Below, piece after piece: positions 54,004 to 64,000 of a stretch of DNA of 64,000 nucleotides. Source of the stretch: Planctomycetota bacterium (GTDB lineage: Bacteria > Planctomycetota > UBA1135 > GCA-002686595). The notes beneath the pieces were generated by a model, which was not told where the DNA came from, did not search any database, and saw nothing but the letters and a program-made list of their open reading frames with translations. Numbering within the stretch: position 1 is the stretch's first letter; every line of letters starts with the position of its first letter. The position numbers were made by a program, and so were the translations under genes. The stretch covers positions 1 through 64,000 of the forward strand of contig NYUD01000048.1 of assembly GCA_002683825.1 (NCBI GenBank), in the 5' to 3' direction.

Positions 54004-54468
54004 TCAGGCGGCCCTGTGGTGCTTGCCCTTCACCAGGTAGTCCGCGACGTGCGTCGCGCACCACGAGTCCGGTTTGACCCGCACCTGGAAGCCGTGCCCC
54101 GCGACCATTCCCGAGAGTGCGCGAACGTACTTTGAGGAACGGTGGCGTAGATCCTGGTTGGCGTCCACGTGCACGATGATGTCGTGGGCGATGGTCTCGT
54201 TCAGCACAACCGCGGTATTCAGCGACAGCTGGGCCTCGTGGAACAGCTTGTGGGCGAGGGAGGGGACCCTCGGGATGCGGCAATGCTGATAGAAGATCCT
54301 GCCGCCCTTCCCGGGGGCGATGATGGCCACCACCGTCACGTAGTTCGTGTTGTAGCCGCTGTGCTGTGAATCGGTGCCGATGTGGACGACTTCCTCTGTT
54401 CCGGAAAGCAGGCCCGTGACGGCCTCACTCAAGTTGCGTATTGGGGTTCCGGATAGAGATCTCCACAT
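54004..54468 (-). CDS. YkuK-type RNase H-like protein (DUF458)
   Basis: A 154-residue protein from ATG 54468. HIGTDSQHSGYNTNYVTVVAI carries the first acidic residue of the RNase H-like fold, LSLNTAVVLNET and IIVHVDANQDLRHRSSKYVRAL the next ones, and GFQVRVKPDSWCATHVADYLV the last. The pattern is that of DUF458/YkuK, predicted RNase H-like nucleases of unknown substrate. It is upstream of thrA on the same strand, 114 nt away; there is no obvious functional link. The alternative start at 54585 adds basic sequence not typical of the family. Confidence 0.85.
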   Translation of the reverse strand: MWRSLSGTPIRNLSEAVTGLLSGTEEVVHIGTDSQHSGYNTNYVTVVAIIAPGKGGRIFYQHCRIPRVPSLAHKLFHEAQLSLNTAVVLNETIAHDIIVHVDANQDLRHRSSKYVRALSGMVAGHGFQVRVKPDSWCATHVADYLVKGKHHRAA

Positions 54469-54769
54469 GCCAGCCCGTCTTCTCTTTTTTCGACCCCCTA
54501 CGGGGGACACTTTAGGGTAAGCGTGTTCGCGGAAAAACGCCGTGACGCGGTCCTTTTTCAGGGAATGGGCGCCCAAAGAACGCACTGGAGGGCCGTGGGC
54601 GAGTGTTTCGTGCTCGAAGTTCGGATCGGATCTCCCCGGGCTGGGCTCGCCGGAGTTCCCTCCCCCCTGCTCGTGGAGGTAGGGGGAGCGAAAAAAGAAG
54701 CGTTGCTCCGGTACGGGGCTCTTCTAGATACATTGGAGGTTGATTCCCCTTCGTGGAAGACAAGACGCG
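54469..54769. other. Divergent intergenic region of 301 nt
   Basis: It lies between the YkuK-type gene (minus) and the glycine-rich protein gene (plus). A small CCCCC/GGGGG hairpin at 54494-54506 lies beside a T6 run. A TTGCTC...TAGATA pair with about 16 nt spacing near 54702-54731 is a weak promoter candidate for the plus-strand gene. A GGAGG at 54735 sits too close to a TTG to act as its ribosome site. I see no gene in it. Confidence 0.3.
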
Positions 54770-57700
54770 ATGTTCCGGTCCCCCTGCCTGCTTTCTGGCG
54801 CCCTTTGCGCAATCCTTTTCGTGGTGTCCTGTGGCGAACCGGGCTCCTCGGTCGTTCCTCCGGGGACCGGAGGTGAGTTCTCGGTCAACGGGAGCGACGT
54901 GACCACGCCGTGGAAGCTGAACCAGCCGATACTCTTTCGTTTCACCCGACCGGTGGACTTTGCCACCGTGAGTCGGCGATCGATCCGGATCGAAACGAGC
55001 CTTGGCGTGTCTGCCGAGGGAAGCTACGCCTTTCTCAGCGCCGATGACGATGGCGACGGGATCCCGGAGATCGATCCGACGCAGATCGTCTTCCAGCCGC
55101 GCTGTCCGCTTCAGGGCGATGGTTCCGACTCCGGGCTGGAGAAAGGCGCGACGTATCTGATCACGATCGCCACGGCTGCCGACTCGGTGTTCGAGACGCT
55201 GCGTTCGGCAGGCGGGCGACCCCTGACACAGACTTTCGTGCGCACGTTCGGTGTGGTGGCCGGCGACTCGCCGGCGGACCTATACGTGGACTTCGGAAGT
55301 GGGGCTCCCCTGCCCCTGATTCGTGACCTGGGTTCGAGCGATCCCCTGAACACCTATCTCGAAGTCGGAGGCGATGATCGAAACCGGGTCTACTTCGAGT
55401 TCGATTCAAGCGACGGGACGGTCAATCCCAACCCCGCGGATTTCCTGGCGCCCTTGAATCGCTTCGCCGAACCCGGCGACCGTCTGGTTTTCTACATGTG
55501 GTTCAATCAGCCCATCGATCCGGCCTCGTCGAACCTGGACCGGCTCGTCGTGCAGTACCTGGATGCTCGGAGCCGCTGGCACAGCCTCGATACCGTCGTG
55601 GAGCTCCTGTCGAACTGTTTCGCCTCCGGGAAGGGTGCCTTGGCGCGTTTGACGCCCCGCGGCGTCATGCCCCCCGAGGGATTCGTGCGCCTGCGAATCG
55701 AAAACGGGTTCCGGGACCTCGCGGGTCAGGTCTGGGTGAATGCGCTCGACGGTTTTGCTGACCTGAGCACCACCGCCGTGCACTTCGAAAGCCTTGTGCC
55801 TGCGGACAAACTGGGCGACGAGGTGGCCGAGGGGTTTGACTTCGGGGCGGTCCATTTGTCCTCGCGCGAAGATCCACAGCCCCGGGGCGACACGGGGCAG
55901 GCCGTGTGGGGCCAGGGCGTGCTGCGCTCGTCGGTCGGCTTCGACGGGACGGGCGGACCCAACGGTGATTTCGACTGGGTGGTTCAAAGCGGTGAGAACG
56001 TCTTCTTCAATACGACTTTGACCGTGATCGTGGGGGGAGCGGACGGGATCCCCGAGGAGGCTCTCGAGGTCGTGGATGGCTTCCTTTCACTGCGCAACCT
56101 GATCGTCGAGGAAGGAGCTATGGTGCGCGTGATCGGACCGAACCCGCTGGTGATCGAAGCGACCGGCAGCGTCGTGATTCGCGGGCTGATCGATGCTTCC
56201 GGGTTCAACGGCCACGATGTGGCCACGCTCAACACCGGCCACCTCCCCGAACCGGGTGGGGCCGGGACCGCGGGGGGTGGAGATGGGGGCGTCGGGAGCC
56301 CATCGACCAATACGTCCTCACCCCGGGGTGGCCACGGAGAAGGACCCTTCCGCCTGGGCTCCCGGGGCGGAATGGGCGGCGAGAGCGGTTTCGCCGGCAA
56401 GGCCTTTGGCAAGGACGCGCGGCGCCCCGGCGGCGGGGGTGGCGGCCGGTTCGCACGGGATCAGGGAGACCTGATCGCTGAGCATGGCGGTGATGGCCAT
56501 CCCCTTGGAAGGGGAGCCGTCACGGGGTTGAGTCCGGCGGTTGGAGGCAGTCCTAACGAGAGCGTTTTCGAAGACGCCCTACCAGGGAACGATTTCTACG
56601 GCGTCATCCCGCGCGTGAATGTGATGGGCGAGGTGGTCGGGCGCATGCGAGGGGAGCTCGATCGACCCTGGGCCGGTCACGGCGGCGGCGGCGGCGGGGA
56701 CGCGGTTCCCTTCGACGAATTCCCCGCGCCGAACTGGAACCCCGGAAGCGACGAGAAGGGGGGCCCCGGAGGAGGCGGGGGCGGACTGGTGCGTATCCGT
56801 GCACTCGGCCCCATCCACTTCGGCCCCCTGGGAGAGATTCGCGTGCGTGGAGGCCGCGGAGGGGTCGGCGAGAACGCCCTGTTCCTCGATCACGTCGGCG
56901 GCACCGGGGGGTCGGGATCCGGTGGGCACGTGATGCTCGAATCGGCTTCCTTTGTCGATTTCCAGGGTCCCCGCGGCAGGGACTTCATCGACGCCGCGGG
57001 GGGACCGCACAGGAGCGGCCCGACGGGCGGCGTACCTGCGGACATCAGCAACGGCGGACAGGGCGGCCCGGGTGTCGTTCAACTCCACGTTCCGCGCCCC
57101 GAACGGGGCTTCGGAGCATCGCCCGAACAAGCCGGCGTCGTGCTGCCGATGGACGCGCTGATTCAAGACGATCCCCTGGATGCGGTGACATCGCCGCCGG
57201 CAGTGATTCTCTACCCCGATTTCGGTTCGCGTTCGACGGCGCGTTCGCGTTGGATCTCCTTGGGTGCGGCGGAGCAATCCGCGGATGGGGGCGTCGAGTT
57301 GGTCACGTTCCTCTTCAAAGGGACGGAGCAGGCGGCCGGCGGCGACGAGGGCAAGGTTCTGGTCGACGGAGACACGGTTCGCGATGTAGATCCGTTGTTC
57401 GGCCCGGGTGTGATCGACGGACTCGACGCACGCGTCGAGGAGGACGGCGTCACCCTGAGCCTGCGGGGCGATGCCCTGTCGTTCGGGTCGTCGCAAGTGC
57501 TCTTCGATGACGTCTACCTGCGCACACCGGCGCTCCTGGAGAACTTCCTGTTGAGGTTCTCGACGGACACCGGCTTCGAGGCTGACTTCGATGTGGGCGC
57601 CGCCGCGTACGACGATTCGCAGGCTGTGCTCACCCTCCAGGTGCCCTTCGAGGGGCCGACCCTGGCGGATTTCGTGGCCACGGCGGATGCCCCGGTGACG

Positions 57701-58003
57701 TATTCGCTCATCCCGCGCTTCTTCCGCCTCAGCTCAAGGCTGGGCCTGGATCGTCTGCCCGAGGGGGCGTACGTGCGCATGCTCTTCCAGGGGGCGACCG
57801 AGACCGCGGGTGGGTTGCCCGATGAAGATTCCCCGGTGGTGGACTGGACGGGGGATATCCGGCGTTTCAATGAGCTCGAGCCGGGGCAGCTGGATTTCTT
57901 CCGCTTCAGCGTCGAGTTCGAGCTCCAGGCCGCAGGCGTCGAGTTCGATCCGGCGGCCGGTACGATCGAGCTGGACTTCCTGCGCGTACCGTTCCGGTTC
58001 TAA
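54770..58003 (+). CDS. Large glycine-rich surface lipoprotein
   Basis: A 1077-residue protein from ATG 54770 with a lipoprotein signal peptide (box FVVSC). Residues ~25-130 resemble an SbsA-type Ig-like domain that begins with FRFTRPVDFATVSRRS. After a beta-rich section comes a Gly-rich region (about 480-790) with many GG and GGGG runs, of the kind that forms polyglycine-type or parallel-beta surface structures. A third, beta-rich part ends the protein. No enzyme motif is visible. Probably an outer-membrane surface protein. It is transcribed toward the flavoprotein gene, 48 nt away. Confidence 0.75.
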   Translation: MFRSPCLLSGALCAILFVVSCGEPGSSVVPPGTGGEFSVNGSDVTTPWKLNQPILFRFTRPVDFATVSRRSIRIETSLGVSAEGSYAFLSADDDGDGIPEIDPTQIVFQPRCPLQGDGSDSGLEKGATYLITIATAADSVFETLRSAGGRPLTQTFVRTFGVVAGDSPADLYVDFGSGAPLPLIRDLGSSDPLNTYLEVGGDDRNRVYFEFDSSDGTVNPNPADFLAPLNRFAEPGDRLVFYMWFNQPIDPASSNLDRLVVQYLDARSRWHSLDTVVELLSNCFASGKGALARLTPRGVMPPEGFVRLRIENGFRDLAGQVWVNALDGFADLSTTAVHFESLVPADKLGDEVAEGFDFGAVHLSSREDPQPRGDTGQAVWGQGVLRSSVGFDGTGGPNGDFDWVVQSGENVFFNTTLTVIVGGADGIPEEALEVVDGFLSLRNLIVEEGAMVRVIGPNPLVIEATGSVVIRGLIDASGFNGHDVATLNTGHLPEPGGAGTAGGGDGGVGSPSTNTSSPRGGHGEGPFRLGSRGGMGGESGFAGKAFGKDARRPGGGGGGRFARDQGDLIAEHGGDGHPLGRGAVTGLSPAVGGSPNESVFEDALPGNDFYGVIPRVNVMGEVVGRMRGELDRPWAGHGGGGGGDAVPFDEFPAPNWNPGSDEKGGPGGGGGGLVRIRALGPIHFGPLGEIRVRGGRGGVGENALFLDHVGGTGGSGSGGHVMLESASFVDFQGPRGRDFIDAAGGPHRSGPTGGVPADISNGGQGGPGVVQLHVPRPERGFGASPEQAGVVLPMDALIQDDPLDAVTSPPAVILYPDFGSRSTARSRWISLGAAEQSADGGVELVTFLFKGTEQAAGGDEGKVLVDGDTVRDVDPLFGPGVIDGLDARVEEDGVTLSLRGDALSFGSSQVLFDDVYLRTPALLENFLLRFSTDTGFEADFDVGAAAYDDSQAVLTLQVPFEGPTLADFVATADAPVTYSLIPRFFRLSSRLGLDRLPEGAYVRMLFQGATETAGGLPDEDSPVVDWTGDIRRFNELEPGQLDFFRFSVEFELQAAGVEFDPAAGTIELDFLRVPFRF

Positions 58004-58051
58004 CGGTAGCGGCCGGGTACGCTACCGTCTTGCACCGGTATCGCACTCCCC

Positions 58052-59320
58052 ATGGCTCAAGCACGCAGAAAAACCGACGTCGCCATCATCGGCGCAGGGC
58101 CCGCCGGCAGTGCCGCCGCCGCCGTTCTGGCGGAGAAAGGGCGTCGCGTCACCCTGGTCGAGCGGGAGACCTTCCCGCGCTATCGCGTGGGGGAATCCCT
58201 GGTTCCCTACTGCTGGTATCCGCTGGATCGCCTCGGGCTCGTCTCGAGAGTCCGCGATTCTTCCTTTGTGGTTCCCAAGCACAGCGTCCAGTTCGTCTCC
58301 GTCGACGGCGAGCAATCGACTCCCTTTTACTTCCAGGACCACACCGACCACGAGTCCGCCACCACCTGGCAGGTCGTGCGGAGCGAGTTCGACGCCCTGT
58401 TGCTGGACAATGCGCTCGACAAGGGCGCCGAGCTCGTGCGGCCTGCTACGGTCAGGGATTTCCTGCGTGACGGCCGGCGCTTCACCGGCTTGCGCGTCGA
58501 TTCCAAGGACGAAGGGGAATTCGACCTCGAGGCGAAGGTCACGCTCGACGCCAGCGGTCGAGACGCGTTCGCGCAACTCAGGAACGGTTGGCGCGTTCCG
58601 GATCGGAAGCTCTGCAAGATGGCGATCTGGACCTACTACCGCGGAGCGAAACGGCAGACCGGTCGAGACGAGGGCGCGACCACGATCGCGTATCTGCCGT
58701 ACAAGGGGTGGTTCTGGTATATCCCCCTGCCCGAGGACACGGTCAGCGTCGGTGTTGTCGCCGATCGGGACGAACTGTTTCGTGAGACACGGGATCCGAA
58801 AACGATCTTTCACCGCGAGGTCGAGGCTCAACGTTGGATCGCGGAACGGCTCGAACCCGGAGTCCAGGAGGGAGAGTACCGAGTTACGAGCGACTTCTCC
58901 TATCGATCGCGCCACTGCGCGGCGGATGGGCTCGTCCTCCTGGGAGACGCACTTGCGTTCCTGGACCCCGTTTTTTCATCTGGCGTTTACCTCGCTCTTC
59001 AGGGCGGCGTGATGGCTGCAGACGCGGCCCAGTCGGCCCTGGACGCCGGGGATGTTTCCGCCGGCCGTTTCGTCGAGTATGGCGAGCGCTTCCTGACGGG
59101 CGTCGAATCGATGCGGCGGCTCGTCCACGCGTTCTACGACCATGCCTTCAGTTTTGGCGATTTCCTGAAGGCCCATCCCGACAAGCACTTCGACCTGACC
59201 GACTGCCTGGTCGGAAACCTGTTTCGGGATTTCGATCCCTTCTTCGAAGCGGTGGGCGAGTTTGCAGAAATACCCGAGCCCCTGGCCCACGGACATCCGC
59301 TGGTGGACGAGAACGGCTGA
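58052..59320 (+). CDS. Tryptophan-halogenase-like FAD-dependent oxidoreductase
   Basis: A 422-residue flavoprotein of the halogenase/geranylgeranyl-reductase group. It has the dinucleotide motif GAGPAGSAAAAVL, a second FAD motif around LVLLGDALAFLDPVFSSGV, and the segment RYRVGESLVPY near residue 45. The flavin halogenase tryptophan motif W-x-W-x-I-P is present here as WFWYIPLPED, so a halogenase-like monooxygenase is plausible. A flavin reductase partner would be needed. No halogenase-lysine evidence can be settled by eye. It faces the M1 peptidase convergently (14 nt). Substrate unknown; no biosynthetic cluster surrounds it. Confidence 0.78.
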   Translation: MAQARRKTDVAIIGAGPAGSAAAAVLAEKGRRVTLVERETFPRYRVGESLVPYCWYPLDRLGLVSRVRDSSFVVPKHSVQFVSVDGEQSTPFYFQDHTDHESATTWQVVRSEFDALLLDNALDKGAELVRPATVRDFLRDGRRFTGLRVDSKDEGEFDLEAKVTLDASGRDAFAQLRNGWRVPDRKLCKMAIWTYYRGAKRQTGRDEGATTIAYLPYKGWFWYIPLPEDTVSVGVVADRDELFRETRDPKTIFHREVEAQRWIAERLEPGVQEGEYRVTSDFSYRSRHCAADGLVLLGDALAFLDPVFSSGVYLALQGGVMAADAAQSALDAGDVSAGRFVEYGERFLTGVESMRRLVHAFYDHAFSFGDFLKAHPDKHFDLTDCLVGNLFRDFDPFFEAVGEFAEIPEPLAHGHPLVDENG

Positions 59321-59334
59321 GGATCTGTCCGGGT

Positions 59335-61695
<2,361 letters not shown>

Positions 61696-61919
61696 GACGA
61701 TGCTCCGGCGTATGGATCCTGCGCCGGAGTCCGATCGACACCGGCCATGGCAGGGAGTTCGGAAATAATATCCGACCGGGAGCGACGGAAGATTCCCTAC
61801 GAAGGCTCCTGCCGATTTTGTTACATGACGAGACCGTAATACGAAGTCGTAAAAGGGGTTGGCGTGTTCTCCTGGAACTTCTCCCGAGCCCTTCAATCAC
61901 TTCCGCCCTTTACCAGATC

Positions 61920-62765
61920 ATGAACCTTCGACCCGTCACCCCCGCTCTCGTGGCCATTCTTACCACCGTCCCGGCCCTGGCCGACGCCCACGCGTGGGAG
62001 GTCTCCGAAATCTTCAGCAATGCCGACGGCAGCGTGCAGTTCGTCGAGTGGTTCAACGACGAAGATGACGAGCACTTCATGCACAATGAGACCGTTTCGA
62101 CGTCCAGCGGCGGTTTCTTTGCCTTCCCCAGGCCTCTCCCGCATCCCGTCACAGCCGGCCGCAACTTCCTCATGGCGACAGCAGCCTTTGCGGCCATTCC
62201 CGGCGCGCCGACACCCGACTACATCATGCCGGACGGCTTTCTGGATCCCGCGGGCGACACGATCGACTATTCCGGCGGCGACGTGGTTTCCTTCGGTGCG
62301 CTGCCCCTCGACGGCAAGTCCTCGGTGACCCGAAACGGGGCCGTATTGACCAACGCACCCCGGAACTTCGCCAACGTCTCGAGCTCCGTTCGCCTCGCGG
62401 TTTCCGGTGCCCGCAACGGCTCCGGCGTGAATCGCAACTGCTATTCCGCCACGGCGCCGGTTCTCGGAGCGACCTGGAACGGCACGATCACGGCCGCGGG
62501 TCCCACGGCCAACATCGTGGCCATCCTCGGATATGAAACAGCCTCATCGGGTCTGGTCCTCGCCGGCGGCGAGCTCCTCGTCTCGGTCGGCTCGCCCCAG
62601 ATATTCCTGTTGATCGCATTCAGTAACACCACCTCAGACGTCCTGTCCCAGACCGTGCCCAACGACACGGCACTCCTTGAGTTCTCGCTCTCGACCCAGG
62701 CCGTCATCCTCGGTGGCGGAGCCCTGGAATTCTGCAACGCCGTCGATCTGATTCTCGGCCACTAG
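61920..62765 (+). CDS. Secreted protein with RNG...FCNAVD domain
   Basis: A 281-residue secreted protein from ATG 61920 with a signal peptide ending near ALADA. The N-terminal part (HAWEVSEIFSNADGSVQFVEWF) is lamin-tail-like in style. The C-terminal ~120 residues, beginning RNGSGVNRNCY and ending FCNAVDLILG, match the domain of the PKD protein at 1707-2064 in spacing and in two conserved cysteines. No catalytic motif. It may be a surface or cell-wall protein. It is divergent from the M1 peptidase (224 nt gap) and converges with formate dehydrogenase. Confidence 0.75.
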   Translation: MNLRPVTPALVAILTTVPALADAHAWEVSEIFSNADGSVQFVEWFNDEDDEHFMHNETVSTSSGGFFAFPRPLPHPVTAGRNFLMATAAFAAIPGAPTPDYIMPDGFLDPAGDTIDYSGGDVVSFGALPLDGKSSVTRNGAVLTNAPRNFANVSSSVRLAVSGARNGSGVNRNCYSATAPVLGATWNGTITAAGPTANIVAILGYETASSGLVLAGGELLVSVGSPQIFLLIAFSNTTSDVLSQTVPNDTALLEFSLSTQAVILGGGALEFCNAVDLILGH

Positions 62766-62811
62766 CTTCTGCGGTATTGCAGAGCCTCGGAGCCCACGGT
62801 GTCGGGGGTAC

Positions 62812-62829
62812 GCGGACGGTGAGGTCCGC
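62812..62829. terminator. Hairpin in convergent gap
   Basis: GCGGAC (62812-62817) and GTCCGC (62824-62829) form a perfect stem around six bases, between the converging genes ending at 62765 and 62886. No T-tract follows. A terminator is possible. Confidence 0.3.
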
Positions 62830-62885
62830 ACGACGCGGCGATGTTCCTTCGGGTTGTCGGCCGGTCGCGATAGTGGGTGGCCGGC

Positions 62886-64000
62886 TCAGGGCACCGGATC
62901 GGTCTGCGCAGGTTCGATCCGCACGGGACAGACCTTCAATTCCGCGGTGTCCGTGATGGGGTCATAGCCCGATCCGGTCAAGGCGTTGATAGGAACGTCG
63001 TCGAAGCTGAAGCTGCAAAAGACCGTGCCACGGGGCGACTGGGTCGTCGCGCAGACCTTGATCAGGACCGCACCGCGGCGGCTGGAGAGCACGGCGTCCC
63101 CGCCGTCTTCGAGCCCCCAGTTCTCGACATCGTCGGGGTGGACCTCGAGCAGCTCTTCGGGAACGAGGTATTCGCTGCCCACGGCTCGACCGGTCATCGT
63201 GCGCGTGTGGTAATGCGCCAGGCGCCGACCCGTCGTGAGCCAGACCGGGTACTCGTCGTCGATCGTCTCGGCCGGGTCGCGGTACTCGGGTGTCATGAAG
63301 AGCCCGCGCCCGCGGGGGAATTCCCCGATGTGGAGGATCGGGGTGCCGGGGTGGCCCTTTTGGGGAACGGGCCAATGGTGGCGGCCTTCCTCAACGAGAT
63401 CCCAGTCGAGTCCGTAATAGGTCGGCGAGAGCTTGCATAGCTCATCGAAGACCTCCCGCGCTCCGTTCCATTCGAATCCGCAGATGCCCAGGCGCGTGGC
63501 TAGCTGTGCGAGGATCCACCAATCAGGTCGCGCCAGTCCTTGGGGCTTCACCGCGGCGCGTACGCGTTGCACGCGCCGCTCGGTGTTGGTGTAGGTTCCG
63601 TCGGTCTCGCCCCACGCCGAGGCGGGTAGGACGACGTCGGCGATTTCAGCGGTCTCTGTCTTGAAGATGTCGATCACGACGAGGTGATCGAGACTCTTCA
63701 AGGCGTGTTCGCAATGTGCGCGGTCAGGGTCGGACACGACCGTGTTCTCGCCACAGATGAGCATGGCCAGGATCTCTTCGCCCGCTATCTCGAGCGCGCG
63801 CACCTTGGTGATGCCCTTTTCGAGGTCGATCTTCGTCCCCCAGGCCTTTTCGAACTTGACCTGGTTGGCGGGGTCAACGACCGGTTGAAAACCGGGGTAG
63901 TTGTTCGGCAATGCGCCCGTATCGCCGGCGCCCTGTATGTTGTTCTGGCCCCGCATCGGGTTGATGCCCGTGCCTTCGCGACCGATGTTGCCGGTCATCA
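62886..64000 (-). CDS. Formate dehydrogenase alpha subunit, N-terminal part missing
   Basis: About 371 residues of the C-terminal half of a molybdopterin/tungsten-dependent formate dehydrogenase, cut off by the right edge (the ATG at 63998 is internal). GREGTGINPMRGQNNIQGA is the signature around the catalytic region of FdhA. DVVLPASAWGETDGTYTNTERRVQR and WLTTGRRLAHYHTRTMTGR are typical of the cofactor-binding C-terminus. The family oxidises formate or reduces CO2. The active-site Cys or Sec lies upstream, outside the window. It converges with the secreted protein gene. Confidence 0.9.
   Translation of the reverse strand, partial: MTGNIGREGTGINPMRGQNNIQGAGDTGALPNNYPGFQPVVDPANQVKFEKAWGTKIDLEKGITKVRALEIAGEEILAMLICGENTVVSDPDRAHCEHALKSLDHLVVIDIFKTETAEIADVVLPASAWGETDGTYTNTERRVQRVRAAVKPQGLARPDWWILAQLATRLGICGFEWNGAREVFDELCKLSPTYYGLDWDLVEEGRHHWPVPQKGHPGTPILHIGEFPRGRGLFMTPEYRDPAETIDDEYPVWLTTGRRLAHYHTRTMTGRAVGSEYLVPEELLEVHPDDVENWGLEDGGDAVLSSRRGAVLIKVCATTQSPRGTVFCSFSFDDVPINALTGSGYDPITDTAELKVCPVRIEPAQTDPVP

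Noticed and set aside
54494..54506. C5/G5 hairpin next to a T6 run as a terminator
   Set aside because: The T-run is on the wrong side for termination in either direction that has an upstream gene.
57810..59012. 400-residue Ser/Arg-rich frame overlapping the flavoprotein
   Set aside because: The composition is that of a shifted frame of a GC-rich gene, and the true frame has FAD motifs.

Overview
This is a GC-rich, densely coded bacterial window. The gene set points to Planctomycetota or a close relative. A DUF1501 protein sits in a 4-nt overlap with a very long protein carrying a planctomycete-type cytochrome c, DUF1549 and DUF1553. There are also three sulfatase-superfamily lipoproteins, an exosortase, and many large secreted proteins (PKD repeats, glycine-rich, lamin-tail-like) with no close functional name. 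The assignment rests on gene content alone. I recognised no tRNA, rRNA, CRISPR array, insertion sequence or phage gene. Both ends are cut inside genes: a PKD-repeat protein on the left and a formate dehydrogenase catalytic subunit on the right.

Layout. 1-6.6 kb: secreted PKD protein, a COG2509 flavoprotein, and two secreted proteins, the first interrupted by a tandem in-frame UGA-UGA. 6.7-24 kb: a catabolic island with an old-yellow-enzyme reductase divergent from SDR, RidA, enoyl-CoA hydratase, acyl-CoA dehydrogenase and [2Fe-2S] ferredoxin genes, then a kynureninase-like enzyme, dienelactone hydrolase, benzoate-CoA-ligase-type enzyme, creatininase-family amidohydrolase and metF. Two sulfatases, a zinc-protease lipoprotein and a pseudokinase-like protein are interspersed. 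24-34 kb, minus strand: DUF2959 lipoprotein, exosortase pair, a sulfatase-like hydrolase and the DUF1501/DUF1553 pair. 34-43 kb: pseudopilins, a PilX-like protein, a HEAT-repeat protein, two sensor kinases and lspA. 43-48 kb: a tandem M14 peptidase pair, one member inactive, and a PilT-type ATPase. 48-54.5 kb: asd, thrC, thrA and a YkuK-type nuclease, with a small UGA-containing gene between asd and thrC. 54.5-64 kb: a glycine-rich lipoprotein, a halogenase-like flavoprotein, an M1 peptidase, a secreted protein and the formate dehydrogenase fragment.

How the genes work together. The enzymes at 6.7-23 kb resemble the set used in aerobic CoA-ester breakdown of 2-aminobenzoate (anthranilate): CoA ligase, OYE-type reductase, SDR, RidA deaminase, hydratase and acyl-CoA dehydrogenase. 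A kynureninase-type enzyme could supply anthranilate. No matching flavin monooxygenase was found nearby, so this stays an inference. asd, thrA and thrC together make threonine from aspartate. The pseudopilins and PilT ATPase belong to a type IV pilus or type II secretion apparatus.

The most unusual observation is two genes whose frames are interrupted only by UGA and in which each UGA is followed at bacterial-SECIS distance by a strong hairpin with a G-initial 3-nt loop. One (49729-50124) is a thioredoxin-like lipoprotein with a U-x-x-C active site. The other (4300-5343) has two consecutive UGAs just after its signal peptide, ahead of a glycine-rich linker and a C-x-x-C domain. Ordinary gene calling would truncate both. 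A formate dehydrogenase, a family often Sec-dependent, lies at the right edge.
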